Source of the DNA: Micromonospora sp. M71_S20
Lineage (GTDB): Bacteria > Actinomycetota > Actinomycetes > Mycobacteriales > Micromonosporaceae
Direction of reading: 5' to 3'
Assembly: GCF_003664255.1 (NCBI RefSeq)
Contig: NZ_RCCV01000003.1
Location: 248,001 to 312,000, forward strand
Length of the DNA stretch: 64,000 bases
The translations under genes and the position numbers were made by a program. Every line of letters begins with the position of its first letter. The first letter of the stretch is position 1. Shown piece by piece: positions 50,554 through 59,708 of this stretch. Below the pieces are notes generated by a model. The model worked only from the letters and a program-made list of their open reading frames with translations, was not told where the DNA came from and searched no databases.

Positions 50554-52641
50554 GTGAAGGACATCCCGGGCACCGTGTCGTGCATCGACGGCAGCACCTT
50601 CATAGTCTCGGATTCCAGCGGTGACGTGGAGTCGTCACCCGCGACCCCGGTCGGCTTGTTCGCCGCCGATTCGCGTTTCCTGTCCCGATGGGTGCTCACC
50701 GTCAACGGCGAGCGGCTGACCGCCCTGTCGGTGGACGACAGCCAGTACTACGAGGCGGCGTTCTTCGTGGTGCCGGGCGGGCAGACCGACTACGTGGAGG
50801 CCGACGTGTCGGCGATCCGGCGGCGGCGGATCGGACCGGACCTGACCGAGTCGCTGACGCTGTTCAACTACGGCGAGAAGGAGATGGACCTCGACGTGCG
50901 GCTGGAGGTGGCGGCCGACTTCGCCGACATCTTCGACATCAAGTTCGACGTCCGCCAGAAGGCCGGCAGCCACTACCTCCACGTGGGTCCGGACGAGTTG
51001 CGTCTGGGCTACCGGCGCGGCACGTTCCAGCGCGAGGTGTCCGTCTCGGCCAGTGAGCCCGCCGACTTCGACGAGGGCGGCGTTCGCTTCACGCTCCGGC
51101 TGCCGCCCGGCGCCCGCTGGTCGACGGAGCTGCGGGTGGTCATGCGGGCGCTGCGTCCGGACGGTGTCGACCTCCGTGCCGCGGTGCGCGCGCTGCGCCC
51201 GGACCCCGCCACCCTGCCGACGAGCGTGCGGGAGTGGCTCGCGGAGGCCCCGAAGCTGGACACCGACAGCAGCGCACTGCAACAGGTGTACCACCGCAGC
51301 CTGGTGGACCTGGCGGCGCTGCGCTTCGCCCCGCTCTCGCTCGGCGGCGCGGCCGTACCGGCGGCGGGGCTGCCCTGGTTCATGACCCTGTTCGGTCGGG
51401 ACAGCCTGTTGACCTGCCTGCAGACCCTGCCCTTCACCCCGTCGCTGACCCCGCCGACGCTGCGGATCCTCGCCTCGTTGCAGGGCGCCCGGACCGACAA
51501 CGTCCTGGAGGAGGACCCCGGCCGGATCCTGCACGAACTGCGCTACGGCGAGTCGGCCGCGTTCGAGGAGCAGCCCCACTCGCCGTACTACGGCACCGTA
51601 GACGCCTCGCCGCTGTTCGTGGTGCTGCTCGACGAGTACGAACGGTGGAGCGGCGACACGGCGCTGGTGATGGAGCTGGAGCAGGAGGCCCGGGCGGCCC
51701 TGGCGTGGATCGACCAGTACGCCGACCTGACGTCCACCGGTTACCTCTGGTACGAGCGGCGCAACCGGCTCACCGGCCTGGAGAACCAGTGCTGGAAGGA
51801 CTCCTGGGACAGCATCTCCTACGCCGACGGCCGGCTGCCGGGCTTCCCCAGGGCCACCTGCGAGGCACAGGGCTACGCCTACGACGCCAAGAAGCGGGCG
51901 GCGCGGCTGGCCCGTACGTTCTGGAACGACCCGGCCTACGCGGACCGGCTGGAGAGCGAGGCGGCGGCGCTGTACGACCGCTTCAACCGGGACTTCTGGC
52001 TCGACGACCGGGGTTACTACGCGCTCGCCCTCGACGGCGACGGCACTCCCGTCGACAGCCTCTCCTCCAACATCGGGCACCTGCTGTGGAGCGGCATCGT
52101 GCCGCCGGAGCGGGCGGCGCGGGTCGCCGAGCACCTGATGGGGCCGGCGCTCTTCTCCGGCTGGGGAGTGCGGACCCTCGCCGAGGGGCAGGGCCGCTAC
52201 AACCCGCTCGGATACCACCGCGGCACCGTCTGGCCCTTCGACAACTCGTTCATCGCCTGGGGTCTGCGCCGCTACGGATTCGCCGACGAGGCGGGACGCA
52301 TCGCCGAGGGCGTCATCGACGCCGCCACCTACTTCCAGGGCCGGCTGCCCGAAGCCTTCGGCGGATTCGACCGCCACACCACGCGGTACCCGGTCCGGTA
52401 CCCCACCGCCGGCAGCCCGCAGGCGTGGTCAAGCGGAGCGTCCCTGCTGCTCATCCGGATCATGCTCGGCATCGAGCCGCACGAGGACCATCTCGCCGTG
52501 GCCCCGGCGCTGCCGCCCGGTTTCGACCGGCTCGCACTGCTGGACATCCCGGGCCGCTGGGGCAGGGTGGACGCGTTCGCCCGGCACCGCTTCGACCAGC
52601 CACGAACCAACGGCGGCGGGCCCGATCCGGGTCTTTCCTGA
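50554..52641 (+). CDS. Glycogen-debranching-type amylo-alpha-1,6-glucosidase
   Basis: 695 aa from a GTG. The N-terminal beta domain (GDE_N-like, about 1-230) starts GTVSCIDGSTFIVSDSSGDV and includes ADSRFLSRWVLTVNGERL. An (alpha/alpha)6 catalytic barrel (about 250-690) has LPWFMTLFGRDSLLTC, NQCWKDSWDSISYADGR and LGYHRGTVWPFDNSFIAWG. These enzymes hydrolyse alpha-1,6 or related glucosidic links. No signal peptide, so cytoplasmic. Its only operon neighbour is the SCP2 gene, so the physiological substrate is unclear. Confidence 0.9.
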   Translation: MKDIPGTVSCIDGSTFIVSDSSGDVESSPATPVGLFAADSRFLSRWVLTVNGERLTALSVDDSQYYEAAFFVVPGGQTDYVEADVSAIRRRRIGPDLTESLTLFNYGEKEMDLDVRLEVAADFADIFDIKFDVRQKAGSHYLHVGPDELRLGYRRGTFQREVSVSASEPADFDEGGVRFTLRLPPGARWSTELRVVMRALRPDGVDLRAAVRALRPDPATLPTSVREWLAEAPKLDTDSSALQQVYHRSLVDLAALRFAPLSLGGAAVPAAGLPWFMTLFGRDSLLTCLQTLPFTPSLTPPTLRILASLQGARTDNVLEEDPGRILHELRYGESAAFEEQPHSPYYGTVDASPLFVVLLDEYERWSGDTALVMELEQEARAALAWIDQYADLTSTGYLWYERRNRLTGLENQCWKDSWDSISYADGRLPGFPRATCEAQGYAYDAKKRAARLARTFWNDPAYADRLESEAAALYDRFNRDFWLDDRGYYALALDGDGTPVDSLSSNIGHLLWSGIVPPERAARVAEHLMGPALFSGWGVRTLAEGQGRYNPLGYHRGTVWPFDNSFIAWGLRRYGFADEAGRIAEGVIDAATYFQGRLPEAFGGFDRHTTRYPVRYPTAGSPQAWSSGASLLLIRIMLGIEPHEDHLAVAPALPPGFDRLALLDIPGRWGRVDAFARHRFDQPRTNGGGPDPGLS

Positions 52642-52750
52642 GCCATGATGCCCGTGCCGCAACCGGGGCGACCGATCCGGGCACAGCATGTCGGGTGCGC
52701 CAACCTCCCGCGCGCCTAGCGTTGCTGTTCGGAACGGGAAGGAGAACCGG

Positions 52751-53617
52751 GTGCTGGAGCGGCTCAACCAGGCCATGGAGCACATCGAGCGGCACCTCGA
52801 CCAACAGATCGAGGTGGCCGAACTGGCGCGGATCGCGGTGACGTCGGAGTACCACTTCCGTCGGATCTTCTCCGCGCTGGCGGGCGTCGGCCTGTCCGAG
52901 TACATCCGGCGGCGGCGGCTCACGGTCGCGGGCGCGGAGGTGCTCGCGGGGGAGCGGACGCTGCTCGACGTCGCGGTTCGCTACGGCTACGGCTCCACCG
53001 AGGCGTTCGCCCGGGCGTTCCACGCCGTGCACGGCGTGGGCCCCGGCGAGGCCCGGCGTACGGGGGCGGCGTTGCAGTCCCAGCCCCGGATGTCCTTCCG
53101 ACTCGTCGTCGAAGGGAGCAGCAGCATGCGATACCGGATCGTGCACAAGGACGGGTTCCAGCTGGTGGGTCGCAAGGCCCGGGTGCCGCTGGTGCACGAG
53201 GGGATGAACCCGGCGATCGTCGCCTTCGTCAAGGGCATCCCGCCGGAGACGGTACGCCGGATCGAGGCCCTGTCCGACCAGGAGCCGCAGGGCGTCGTCA
53301 ACGTCAGCGCCGACGTGGCCGACAGCCGCGCGGAGGGCACCGAACTGGACTACTGGTACGGCGTGGTGACGGGCGCGGACGCGCCGGAGGACCTGGACGC
53401 GCTGCCCGTGCCGGCGGGCGCCTGGGCGGTCTTCGAGACCTCGGGGGCGTTCCCGCAGGCGGTGCAGTACCTGTGGCGGGACGTGTTCACCCAGTGGTTC
53501 CCGTCCAACCCGTACCGCAGCCGGCCGGGACCGGAGATCTCGCGTACCCGGCTGTCGGCGGACGGCACGCAGGCGGACGCCGAACTCTGGATCCCGGTCG
53601 AGCCCGTCACCGACTGA
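52751..53617 (+). CDS. AraC-family regulator with GyrI-like effector domain
   Basis: 288 aa from the GTG at 52751 with gaaggaga upstream. Two AraC helix-turn-helix units fill residues 1-110 (LERLNQAMEHIERHLDQQIE and RTLLDVAVRYGYGSTEAFARAF). A GyrI-like domain (about 125-288) starts MRYRIVHKDGFQLVGRKARV and ends AELWIPVEP. This is the Rob/BmrR type of drug-binding regulator. The target is unknown. The GyrI pseudogene at 31.1 kb is a relative of the C-terminal half. Confidence 0.92.
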   Translation: MLERLNQAMEHIERHLDQQIEVAELARIAVTSEYHFRRIFSALAGVGLSEYIRRRRLTVAGAEVLAGERTLLDVAVRYGYGSTEAFARAFHAVHGVGPGEARRTGAALQSQPRMSFRLVVEGSSSMRYRIVHKDGFQLVGRKARVPLVHEGMNPAIVAFVKGIPPETVRRIEALSDQEPQGVVNVSADVADSRAEGTELDYWYGVVTGADAPEDLDALPVPAGAWAVFETSGAFPQAVQYLWRDVFTQWFPSNPYRSRPGPEISRTRLSADGTQADAELWIPVEPVTD

Positions 53618-53621
53618 CACC

Positions 53622-53652
53622 GGGGGCCCTGTCGGAGACCGGCAGGGCCCCC
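53622..53652 (+). terminator. Hairpin terminator after the AraC gene
   Basis: gggggccctg (53622-53631) and cagggccccc (53643-53652) form a perfect 10-bp stem four bases after the stop codon. Confidence 0.8.
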
Positions 53653-53654
53653 AC

Positions 53655-53676
53655 CTATGTAGATTTTCGATATAGT
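53655..53676. promoter_or_regulatory. AT-rich promoter and probable PadR operator
   Basis: ctatgtagattttcgatata is strikingly AT-rich for this genome and lies seven bases before the PadR GTG. tat(g)ta ... (ga)tata forms an imperfect dyad. It probably holds the -10 and the autoregulatory site. Confidence 0.55.
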
Positions 53677-53682
53677 CCGGCC

Positions 53683-54015
53683 GTGCGCATCACCATCCCG
53701 GTCGCGCGGGTGCTCGCCGCGCTGCTGGCCGAACCGGACGTCGAGCGCTACGGCCTGGACCTGATCGCCATGACGGGCCTGCCCAGCGGCACCCTCTACC
53801 CGGTGCTGCACCGGCTCCGGTCGGCCGGGTGGCTCACCGCCGAGTGGGAGGCGGTCGACCCGTCCAGCGTGGGCCGGCCGGCGCGGCGCTACTACCGGCT
53901 GACGGTGGAGGGGGTGGCCGCCGCCCGGCGCGCACTGGCCGAGCTGCGGGCCCTGGCCCCCGACCCCCGCCCGTCCAGGGGCGGCATCGAGCCCACCGGG
54001 GCGCCGGCATGGTGA
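53683..54015 (+). CDS. PadR-family transcriptional regulator
   Basis: 110 aa from the GTG at 53683. Winged helix: RVLAALLAEPDVERYGLDLIAMTGLPSGTLYPVLHRLRSAGWLT (in overlapping segments), wing with VGRPARRYYRLT, and a short C-terminal dimerisation helix (AARRALAELRAL). It is a short, PadR-s2 type. It overlaps the next gene, a membrane protein, by seven bases, a common pairing in which PadR controls its own operon. Confidence 0.9.
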   Translation: MRITIPVARVLAALLAEPDVERYGLDLIAMTGLPSGTLYPVLHRLRSAGWLTAEWEAVDPSSVGRPARRYYRLTVEGVAAARRALAELRALAPDPRPSRGGIEPTGAPAW

Positions 54016-54983
54016 GCCGTCGCGTGGCCGCGATGCTGCTCGCGGTCGCACGGCGCCGCTGGCCGATCGAGCTTCGCGCCGACCTCGGCCAGGAGTGGGC
54101 CGCCGAGCTGCAGGTCCTCGCCGAGCGGGGACAGCGGGTGCGGATGTTGCGCTTCGCCGCCAGCCTGGCCGTACGCCGCTCCGGCGTCGACGCCCCCGAC
54201 CGCGCGCCGATCGCCCGCCGACTGCTCCGGACGACCCTTCCGCTGCTGCTCGCCCCGTCGGCTTGCGTGGGGGTGGTCCTCGTCAGCCTGTTCGCGATGA
54301 ACGTCGTGGTCGAGTGGCTGAGCTGGCGGGTCGGGTGGGCGTTCGACCTGCAACTGCCGATCGCCACCGTACTGACCCTCGGCGGAGCGGTGGGGCTGGC
54401 CGTGTGCGCGGAACGGCTGGCTCGCGGCGGCGCGCCCGCCGGAGGCTGGCGCGTGTCCGTCGGCATCGTGGTCCCCGTCGCGCTGACCCTCGCGGCGGCC
54501 GGGCGAGCCGTGATCGAGGACGCCGACGCGCTGGCCCGCGTCGCGCCCGGGCTGGTGCTCTGGCTCGCCGGGCTGGCCCTGGTCCTACGGGTGACGACCA
54601 GGCTGGCCGGGCGCGGCCGGGTTCGGCTCGCGTGGTGCGTCGGCGTGCTCGGCGCGATCGTCGTGGCCGACCTGGCGACGGTCGTCGCCGTGTTGAGCCA
54701 CGTTCCGGTGGGCACGGGGACCGTCGTCGACGGGGTGCCGCAGGGCGTGGACCCCACCTTCGCGCCGCTGTGGCTCCTCGCCTGCTACACCGACTCGGCG
54801 CTCGGTCTGCCCGGACCGATCGAACAGGAGATCTTCCTGATCACCGACGCGGTCCTCCTGGAGCCCCTGCTCTACCTCGCCTGCACTCCCTACGCGCTGG
54901 CCTGGGCGATCCGCGTCGCCCGAGGCGGGCCGGAGCCGGCCGCCGACCACGCCGTCCCCGAACCGGTCGTCCGTCCGTCCTGA
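54009..54983 (+). CDS. Integral membrane protein co-transcribed with PadR
   Basis: 324 aa from the ATG at 54009. The N-terminal cytoplasmic part (about 1-65) is ARRRWPIELRADLGQEWAAEL-like, typical of actinobacterial membrane proteins paired with PadR. About seven hydrophobic segments follow, with four in 75-225 and the rest in 230-305. No transport or catalytic motif is seen. Likely part of a small stress-response unit with the PadR protein. Confidence 0.82.
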   Translation: MVSRRVAAMLLAVARRRWPIELRADLGQEWAAELQVLAERGQRVRMLRFAASLAVRRSGVDAPDRAPIARRLLRTTLPLLLAPSACVGVVLVSLFAMNVVVEWLSWRVGWAFDLQLPIATVLTLGGAVGLAVCAERLARGGAPAGGWRVSVGIVVPVALTLAAAGRAVIEDADALARVAPGLVLWLAGLALVLRVTTRLAGRGRVRLAWCVGVLGAIVVADLATVVAVLSHVPVGTGTVVDGVPQGVDPTFAPLWLLACYTDSALGLPGPIEQEIFLITDAVLLEPLLYLACTPYALAWAIRVARGGPEPAADHAVPEPVVRPS

Positions 54984-55052
54984 CCCGACCGCGAGGCGGG
55001 GCGACCGGTCGCGGCCGGCCGCTGCCAAGCCCGGCCCGGCCCGGGCCGCAGG

Positions 55053-55892
55053 TCACACCGCCGCCGCGCGGATCTCGTCCAGCACGCCGCGTTGGAAGGC
55101 GCGGGCCTCGGGACCGCTCGGTGGCGGCCCGCCAGCCCGCGCCGCGATCGACCGTTCGATCAGGTCGGCGGTCGCGCCGCCGGTCGGGTCGGCAGCCGCG
55201 TCGCCGTCGGTCGCGTCGACCGGCCGGCCGCCGCCGGCGAGCAGCCGGCGGCCGGCGTCGACCTTCGCCAGCCAGACGCCGTGGCGGACCTTGACCAGGG
55301 AGCGGCAGGCGCCGAGCACCGCGTCCTCGGCCCCGGGGGCGGGACCGTCGCCGGGCGGGGTCGGCAGGGCCAGCCACCAGCGCAGCGCGTCGGTCAGCAG
55401 GCGGCGCAGGTCGGCGGGCGAGAGGTCGGCGAAGGCCTCGGCGGCCGGCGGCCCGAGCAGGGCGTACCCGCACTGGTGCAGGATGCTGCGGTCCAGGCCG
55501 TACCAGAACAGGCCGTCCTCGGCAGGCCGGTCGGCGGCGGCCCACGTCGCCCGGAACGGCATCCGCGCCCCGGTGTTCAGCTCGACCTCGAACCCCGGTT
55601 CCGGCGTGCCGGAGCGGGCGACCTCCCGGCGGTACACGACCAGCTCCAGCCCGCGCGCGGGGCACGGCAGCGCCTCGTGCCGCAGCCGCGCCACCAGCTC
55701 CTGCCTGCGACCGAGGTCGAGGGCGTCGGCGCAGACCAGCGCCACGTCGACGTCGCTGCGTCCCGGCTGGTACGCGCCCAGCCCGACCGAGCCGGCCGCG
55801 TACGCCCCGACGAGGTCGTCGCCGAGGACGTCGCGGGCGGCGGCGACCAGATCGGCGAGGTAGCGGCGCAGGGGCGGGTCGAGGTCAGTCAT
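55053..55892 (-). CDS. Nucleotidyltransferase, AadA-like
   Basis: 279 aa. The polymerase-beta-type active site is GSVGLGAYQPGRSDVDVALV (G-S ... D-x-D), with a third acidic residue later in LELVVYRRE. The C-terminal helical domain resembles AadA-type aminoglycoside adenylyltransferases (LTDALRWWLALP). It has a long acidic Ala/Gly insertion near residues 225-245. Resistance function is possible but unproven. Start overlaps the end of the Nudix gene by eight bases, so it is the second gene of that pair. Confidence 0.82.
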   Translation of the reverse strand: MTDLDPPLRRYLADLVAAARDVLGDDLVGAYAAGSVGLGAYQPGRSDVDVALVCADALDLGRRQELVARLRHEALPCPARGLELVVYRREVARSGTPEPGFEVELNTGARMPFRATWAAADRPAEDGLFWYGLDRSILHQCGYALLGPPAAEAFADLSPADLRRLLTDALRWWLALPTPPGDGPAPGAEDAVLGACRSLVKVRHGVWLAKVDAGRRLLAGGGRPVDATDGDAAADPTGGATADLIERSIAARAGGPPPSGPEARAFQRGVLDEIRAAAV

Positions 55893-56382
55893 CGGACTCG
55901 GCCCAGGCCGTCCCGGCGGGCAGGAACCACGCGCTCGCCCCGGTGTCGAGGGCGTGCGCGACGGTCAACCGGGCGTGCCGGTCGAGCGCGGGCAGCCGGT
56001 CCGGCGGGAACCACTCCACCGCCACAGACTCGTCGTCGTTGACCCGGGCGGTGCCGGCGACCAGCCGGCAGTGGAAGCCGAGGTTGAAGAACTCGCAGCG
56101 GTCGCCGTTGGGGTAGGTGTGCGGGTGCGACACGACGCTGCTCAGGCGGACCGGCTCGACCTCCAGGCCCGTCTCCTCCCGCACCTCGCGGACCACCGCC
56201 GTGGCCGGCTGCTCGCCCGGCTCGACGATGCCGCTGACCACCGACCAGCGCCCGTCGTCGGCGCGCCTGCCGAGCAGCAACTCGCCGGCGTCGTTGCGCA
56301 CCACCGCGCTCACGCTCGGTAGCTGGAGCAGGTCGTGGCCGACGCGCTCGCGCAGCCGCAGGATGTGGTCCGGAACGCCCAT
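55885..56382 (-). CDS. Nudix hydrolase
   Basis: 165 aa. The Nudix box GIVEPGEQPATAVVREVREETGLEV follows the consensus Gx5Ex7REUxEExGU exactly when read through. Flanking segments VSAVVRNDAGELLLGRRADDG and FNLGFHCRLV are normal for NADH-pyrophosphatase-like or MutT-like enzymes. It hydrolyses a nucleoside diphosphate derivative; the substrate is unknown. Co-transcribed with the nucleotidyltransferase gene. Confidence 0.92.
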   Translation of the reverse strand: MGVPDHILRLRERVGHDLLQLPSVSAVVRNDAGELLLGRRADDGRWSVVSGIVEPGEQPATAVVREVREETGLEVEPVRLSSVVSHPHTYPNGDRCEFFNLGFHCRLVAGTARVNDDESVAVEWFPPDRLPALDRHARLTVAHALDTGASAWFLPAGTAWAESDD

Positions 56383-56425
56383 CCGGCGACCTTAACCCGC
56401 CCCTCGTCCGGCGGATCGCCCCGCG

Positions 56426-57685
56426 TCACCCCGACAGGCTGATCTCCCGGGCCACCCGGGCGTACTCCCTGGCCAACTCGGCGTCGATGCGGGCCATCCG
56501 CTCCTCGGTGAGCACCACCGCCGCGTCGCGCGCGGGCCGGCTCTCCAGCATCCGCCGCCGCAGGCCGGTGGGCGGGTGGCTGGAGAAGAGCGATGCCTCG
56601 TCGCGGACGGAGAGCTGACGCAGCCGCGGCAGCCGGTCGGCCGCCGCCGACCGGGCCTCGGCCGCCGCCGCCCGCCAACGGTCCGCGCCGTGCCCGGCCC
56701 GCGCCTCCCGGCGTACGGCGAGTGCCGTCGACCCGCTCGCCAGCGCGACGTCCAGCAGGCCGGTCGCGCCGACCGACCCGGCCACCCGGGCCGACAGTTC
56801 GTCGGCCAGGTACTCGGCGCGCTGGCTGTCCCGCAGCGCGACGCTGAGCAGGACCAGGTGCGCGCCGAACAGCAGCCGGGACAGCACCCAGCCGAACGCC
56901 TTGCCCAGCGCCTCGCCGACCATCTCCACCAAACCGACGGCGGAGACGGTGTCCACCGGGCGGACCAGGTCCGCCGCCGAACCGAGCATGGTGAAGGCGG
57001 GCTGGCTGAGCAGCATCCGCCGGGGGTCGCCGTTGACGAAGTGGCCCAACTCGTGGCCGAGCAGCGCCACCCGCTCCTGCGGGCCGAGCACGCCGAAGTA
57101 CGGCAGGCCCAGGCAGAGCACCCGCCGCCGGCGTACCCCGACCAGACCCGCGTACGCGTTCAGGTCGCCGTCCACCCCGACGACGTCCGGCACGGGCGCG
57201 CCCACCGCCGCCGCCACCTCGTCGATCAGGGCGTGCAGCTGCGGTGCCCGCTCCCGGGTGACGACCTCCAGGTCCGGGTCGAGCCGGCCGAACCGGGGCC
57301 GCAGCGCCACGGCCAGGCCGAGCAGCGCGACGCCGGGCAGGACCGCCAGGTTCGGGAACGGGAACGCCACGATCAGCCAGATGCCGGTGACCGCGAGCGC
57401 GCCCACGCCGCCGATCAGCACCAGCGACGCGGCGGCGGTCAGCAGCCCGGCGCGCCCCCGTCCGTTCGCGTCGAGCGGTCGCCCGACGAGTCGGACGTAC
57501 TGGCCGCGGGTCATCCGGAACGCGAGCCGGTAGGTCCACCTGTCCACCCAGGCCCAGCCGAACTCGGGGCGCCGCCGGCGGTCGTCGTACGCGTCGAGGT
57601 TCCACTCGCAGTCGGGGCACCAGGGCGCGGCGTCGCCCAGCGACACCGTGCCGGACCCGCACGCCGGGCAGTCCGTACCGGACAT
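56426..57685 (-). CDS. M48-family membrane metalloprotease
   Basis: 419 aa from the ATG at 57685; a GTG four codons upstream is equally possible. An N-terminal zinc-ribbon-like segment (CPACGSG and CPDCEWN) comes first. Two hydrophobic segments (about 85-125) follow, then the zinc site HELGHFVNGD with the third ligand Glu in RAEYLADELSARVAG. SSHPPTGLRRRML near the end is typical of HtpX/M48B peptidases. It should cleave membrane or misfolded proteins with the active site in the cytoplasm. Confidence 0.9.
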   Translation of the reverse strand: MSGTDCPACGSGTVSLGDAAPWCPDCEWNLDAYDDRRRRPEFGWAWVDRWTYRLAFRMTRGQYVRLVGRPLDANGRGRAGLLTAAASLVLIGGVGALAVTGIWLIVAFPFPNLAVLPGVALLGLAVALRPRFGRLDPDLEVVTRERAPQLHALIDEVAAAVGAPVPDVVGVDGDLNAYAGLVGVRRRRVLCLGLPYFGVLGPQERVALLGHELGHFVNGDPRRMLLSQPAFTMLGSAADLVRPVDTVSAVGLVEMVGEALGKAFGWVLSRLLFGAHLVLLSVALRDSQRAEYLADELSARVAGSVGATGLLDVALASGSTALAVRREARAGHGADRWRAAAAEARSAAADRLPRLRQLSVRDEASLFSSHPPTGLRRRMLESRPARDAAVVLTEERMARIDAELAREYARVAREISLSG

Positions 57686-57830
57686 CGTGTCGATCACGAC
57701 GCCCGATCCTGCCCACGGCTGCCGCCCGCCGGAACCGGCCGTTCAGCCGATGCCCACCGGACGCGGGTGCGACGGCTGTCGGTTGCCGTGCGGGGCCGTG
57801 CGGTGTGCGGCCCGGCCCTGTCGCATCGGG

Positions 57831-58292
57831 TCAGTCGGGGCACGACAGCCGTTCGAGGGCGACCGGGCCGGCGTCGGCGGGCACGGCCAGCGCGAAGCAC
57901 GCCGCCGAGTCGGCCCGCTGCCAACCGAAGACGGACGCCGCCGTCTTGGCGACCCGGACGCGGAAGACCAGCCGGACGGTCGCCTCCGCGCGGGGCCCGT
58001 CGCTGCGTACGGTCAGCACCTCGACCCCGTCCACCGCGTCGGCGGCCTGCCGCAGCGTCGACTCCCCGGCCGTCGGGTCGGCGAGCAACCGCGCGCGGGC
58101 GAGTTGTGCGGTGGCGGTCACCTCCCGCTCGGCCCGTTGCTCCAGCCGCTGCTGCGACCGGTCCCGCAGCAGCGGCAGCCCGATGGCCGTCCCGACCACC
58201 GCCAGCCCGATCGCCGGCACCGCCACCGTCAGTACGCGCCGCAGCCACACCGATGTCCCACCCCCGTGTCGCACGGGGCGATTGTGCGGCAC
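57831..58292 (-). CDS. Single-pass membrane-anchored hypothetical protein
   Basis: 153 aa from a GTG. A basic N-tail and one hydrophobic segment (VLTVAVPAIGLAVVGTAIGL) precede a soluble extracytoplasmic domain with two Cys (ADSAACFALAVP and ERLSCPD). The domain has an Ala-rich helix then beta-like VEVLTVRSDGP and VRLVFRVRVA. No family is recognised. It reads away from the neighbouring peptidase promoter. Confidence 0.65.
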   Translation of the reverse strand: MPHNRPVRHGGGTSVWLRRVLTVAVPAIGLAVVGTAIGLPLLRDRSQQRLEQRAEREVTATAQLARARLLADPTAGESTLRQAADAVDGVEVLTVRSDGPRAEATVRLVFRVRVAKTAASVFGWQRADSAACFALAVPADAGPVALERLSCPD

Positions 58293-58466
58293 GGGCCCGC
58301 CCCGCGGCTGCCCCGTCGCGGGCCGGCGGGGTGGGCACCGCGCACCCGACCGGCCCTGTTTTCGCAGTTCCAGCCCCTGACGGCGGGAGCACGTCTACTG
58401 TGGAGAACGTCGGCGACTTGTGGTGTTCCGGTGGCGGCCGGGTGGTTCGCGGTGCACAGTGATCCC

Positions 58467-58670
58467 ATGAGCGACAGCGGAAGCGGTGGGCACTTCTACT
58501 GGTGCACCCGGCACCACCGGGTCGAGACCGACGCCGACGTGTGCCCCGCCAGGCACGTTCTGGGGCCGTACGCCTCAGCCGCCGACGCGGAGAACGCCCT
58601 GCAGACGGTGCGGGAGCGCAACGACGCGTGGGAGGCCGAGGACGCCCGCTGGGCCGGGGAGGACAGATAG
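58467..58670 (+). CDS. Small conserved-looking soluble protein
   Basis: 67 aa, MSDSGSGGHFYWCTRHHRVE, then ADVCPARHVLGPYASAADAENALQT. Two Cys and four His suggest possible zinc binding, and GPYASAADAENAL resembles the end of a SPOR-type repeat. The next gene starts 76 bases downstream. Not recognised. Confidence 0.65.
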   Translation: MSDSGSGGHFYWCTRHHRVETDADVCPARHVLGPYASAADAENALQTVRERNDAWEAEDARWAGEDR

Positions 58671-58746
58671 GCGGCGCGGGATGGCCCGCGCCGAGGTACT
58701 TGGTGCTCCGCGAGGGCGAGAGCACGTCCCCAGGAAGGGAACCGAG

Positions 58747-59643
58747 ATGGCCGAAGCACAGCAGGCCACCACCCGCCCGGCCGCCAGACGTACGACCGCC
58801 AGGAAGACCGCCGCGGCGGAGCGGACCGCGGGTGGTACGCGGACCGCGCGCCCGTCCGCCACGACCACGGCGGCGAAGAAGGCACCGGCCAAGAAGGCGA
58901 CGGGCGGCGCGGGACGGGCCCCGGCGAAGAAGACCACCGCCGCCAAGGCCCCCGCGAAGAAGGCCCCCGCAGCCAAGGCGCCCGCGAAGAAGGCCCCCGC
59001 GAAGAAGGCGGCGACCGGGGTCGCCGCCGCGGCGAAGAAGACGACGGCCGCGGCGAAGAAGACGACCGCCACCGCCGCGAAGAAGGCTCCCGCCGCGGCG
59101 AAGCGGACGACGGCGGCGACCAGGAGCACGGCGGCGAAGAAGGCGACCTCGGCGAAGACACCCGCCCGGCAGGCGGCGACGAAGGCCGCCACCACGGCGA
59201 GGAAGGCGACCGCGCCGGCGAAGAAGGCCCCCGCTGGCGGAACCGCCCCCGCCCGCAAGGTGACCTCGGCGGCGAAGAAGACCACGACGGCGGCGAGGAA
59301 GACCACCACCTCGGCGGCGAGGAAGACCACGACGGCGGCGAAGGCCCCGGCGAAGAAGGCGACCGCCAAGAAGACGACGCCGGCCAGGAAGACGGCCGCG
59401 ACCCGGCCCACCGGCGGCGCCCGCAAGGCCGCCGCGACGAAGGCCCCCGCCAGAAAGGCCACCGCGACCTCCTCGGCCACCACCCGCAAGGCGGCGGCGA
59501 AGCAGGCCCCGGCGAAGAAGACGACCGTCGCCAAGGCGCCTGCCAAGAAGGTCACCGCCCGCAAGGCGCCCGCCCCGACGACCGCTGCCCGGGCCACCGC
59601 TCCCCGTGGCGTGCGGGCGAACGCGCGCAGGGCGACCGGCTGA
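58747..59643 (+). CDS. Lys/Ala/Pro-rich histone H1-like protein
   Basis: 298 aa from an ATG preceded by ggaaggga. After a short N-terminus (MAEAQQATTRPAARRTTARK) the protein consists of degenerate KKAPA, AKKTTA and ARKxxA units, about one-quarter Lys plus Arg and very rich in Ala and Thr. It matches the tail of histone H1 and of the actinobacterial HU-type proteins, but no globular HU domain is present. It should be disordered, very basic, and bind nucleic acids without sequence preference. It may instead be a cell-surface adhesin, but it lacks a signal peptide. Confidence 0.8.
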   Translation: MAEAQQATTRPAARRTTARKTAAAERTAGGTRTARPSATTTAAKKAPAKKATGGAGRAPAKKTTAAKAPAKKAPAAKAPAKKAPAKKAATGVAAAAKKTTAAAKKTTATAAKKAPAAAKRTTAATRSTAAKKATSAKTPARQAATKAATTARKATAPAKKAPAGGTAPARKVTSAAKKTTTAARKTTTSAARKTTTAAKAPAKKATAKKTTPARKTAATRPTGGARKAAATKAPARKATATSSATTRKAAAKQAPAKKTTVAKAPAKKVTARKAPAPTTAARATAPRGVRANARRATG

Positions 59644-59708
59644 CCGCGACGCGGTGAACGGCGCTCGCCGGGAAGCGGATCATCCGCCACACTGTCAGGA
59701 TTGACCCC

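Noticed and set aside
58747..59643. HU (hup) nucleoid protein
   Set aside because: No HU globular domain precedes the basic repeats, so the gene was called H1-like only.
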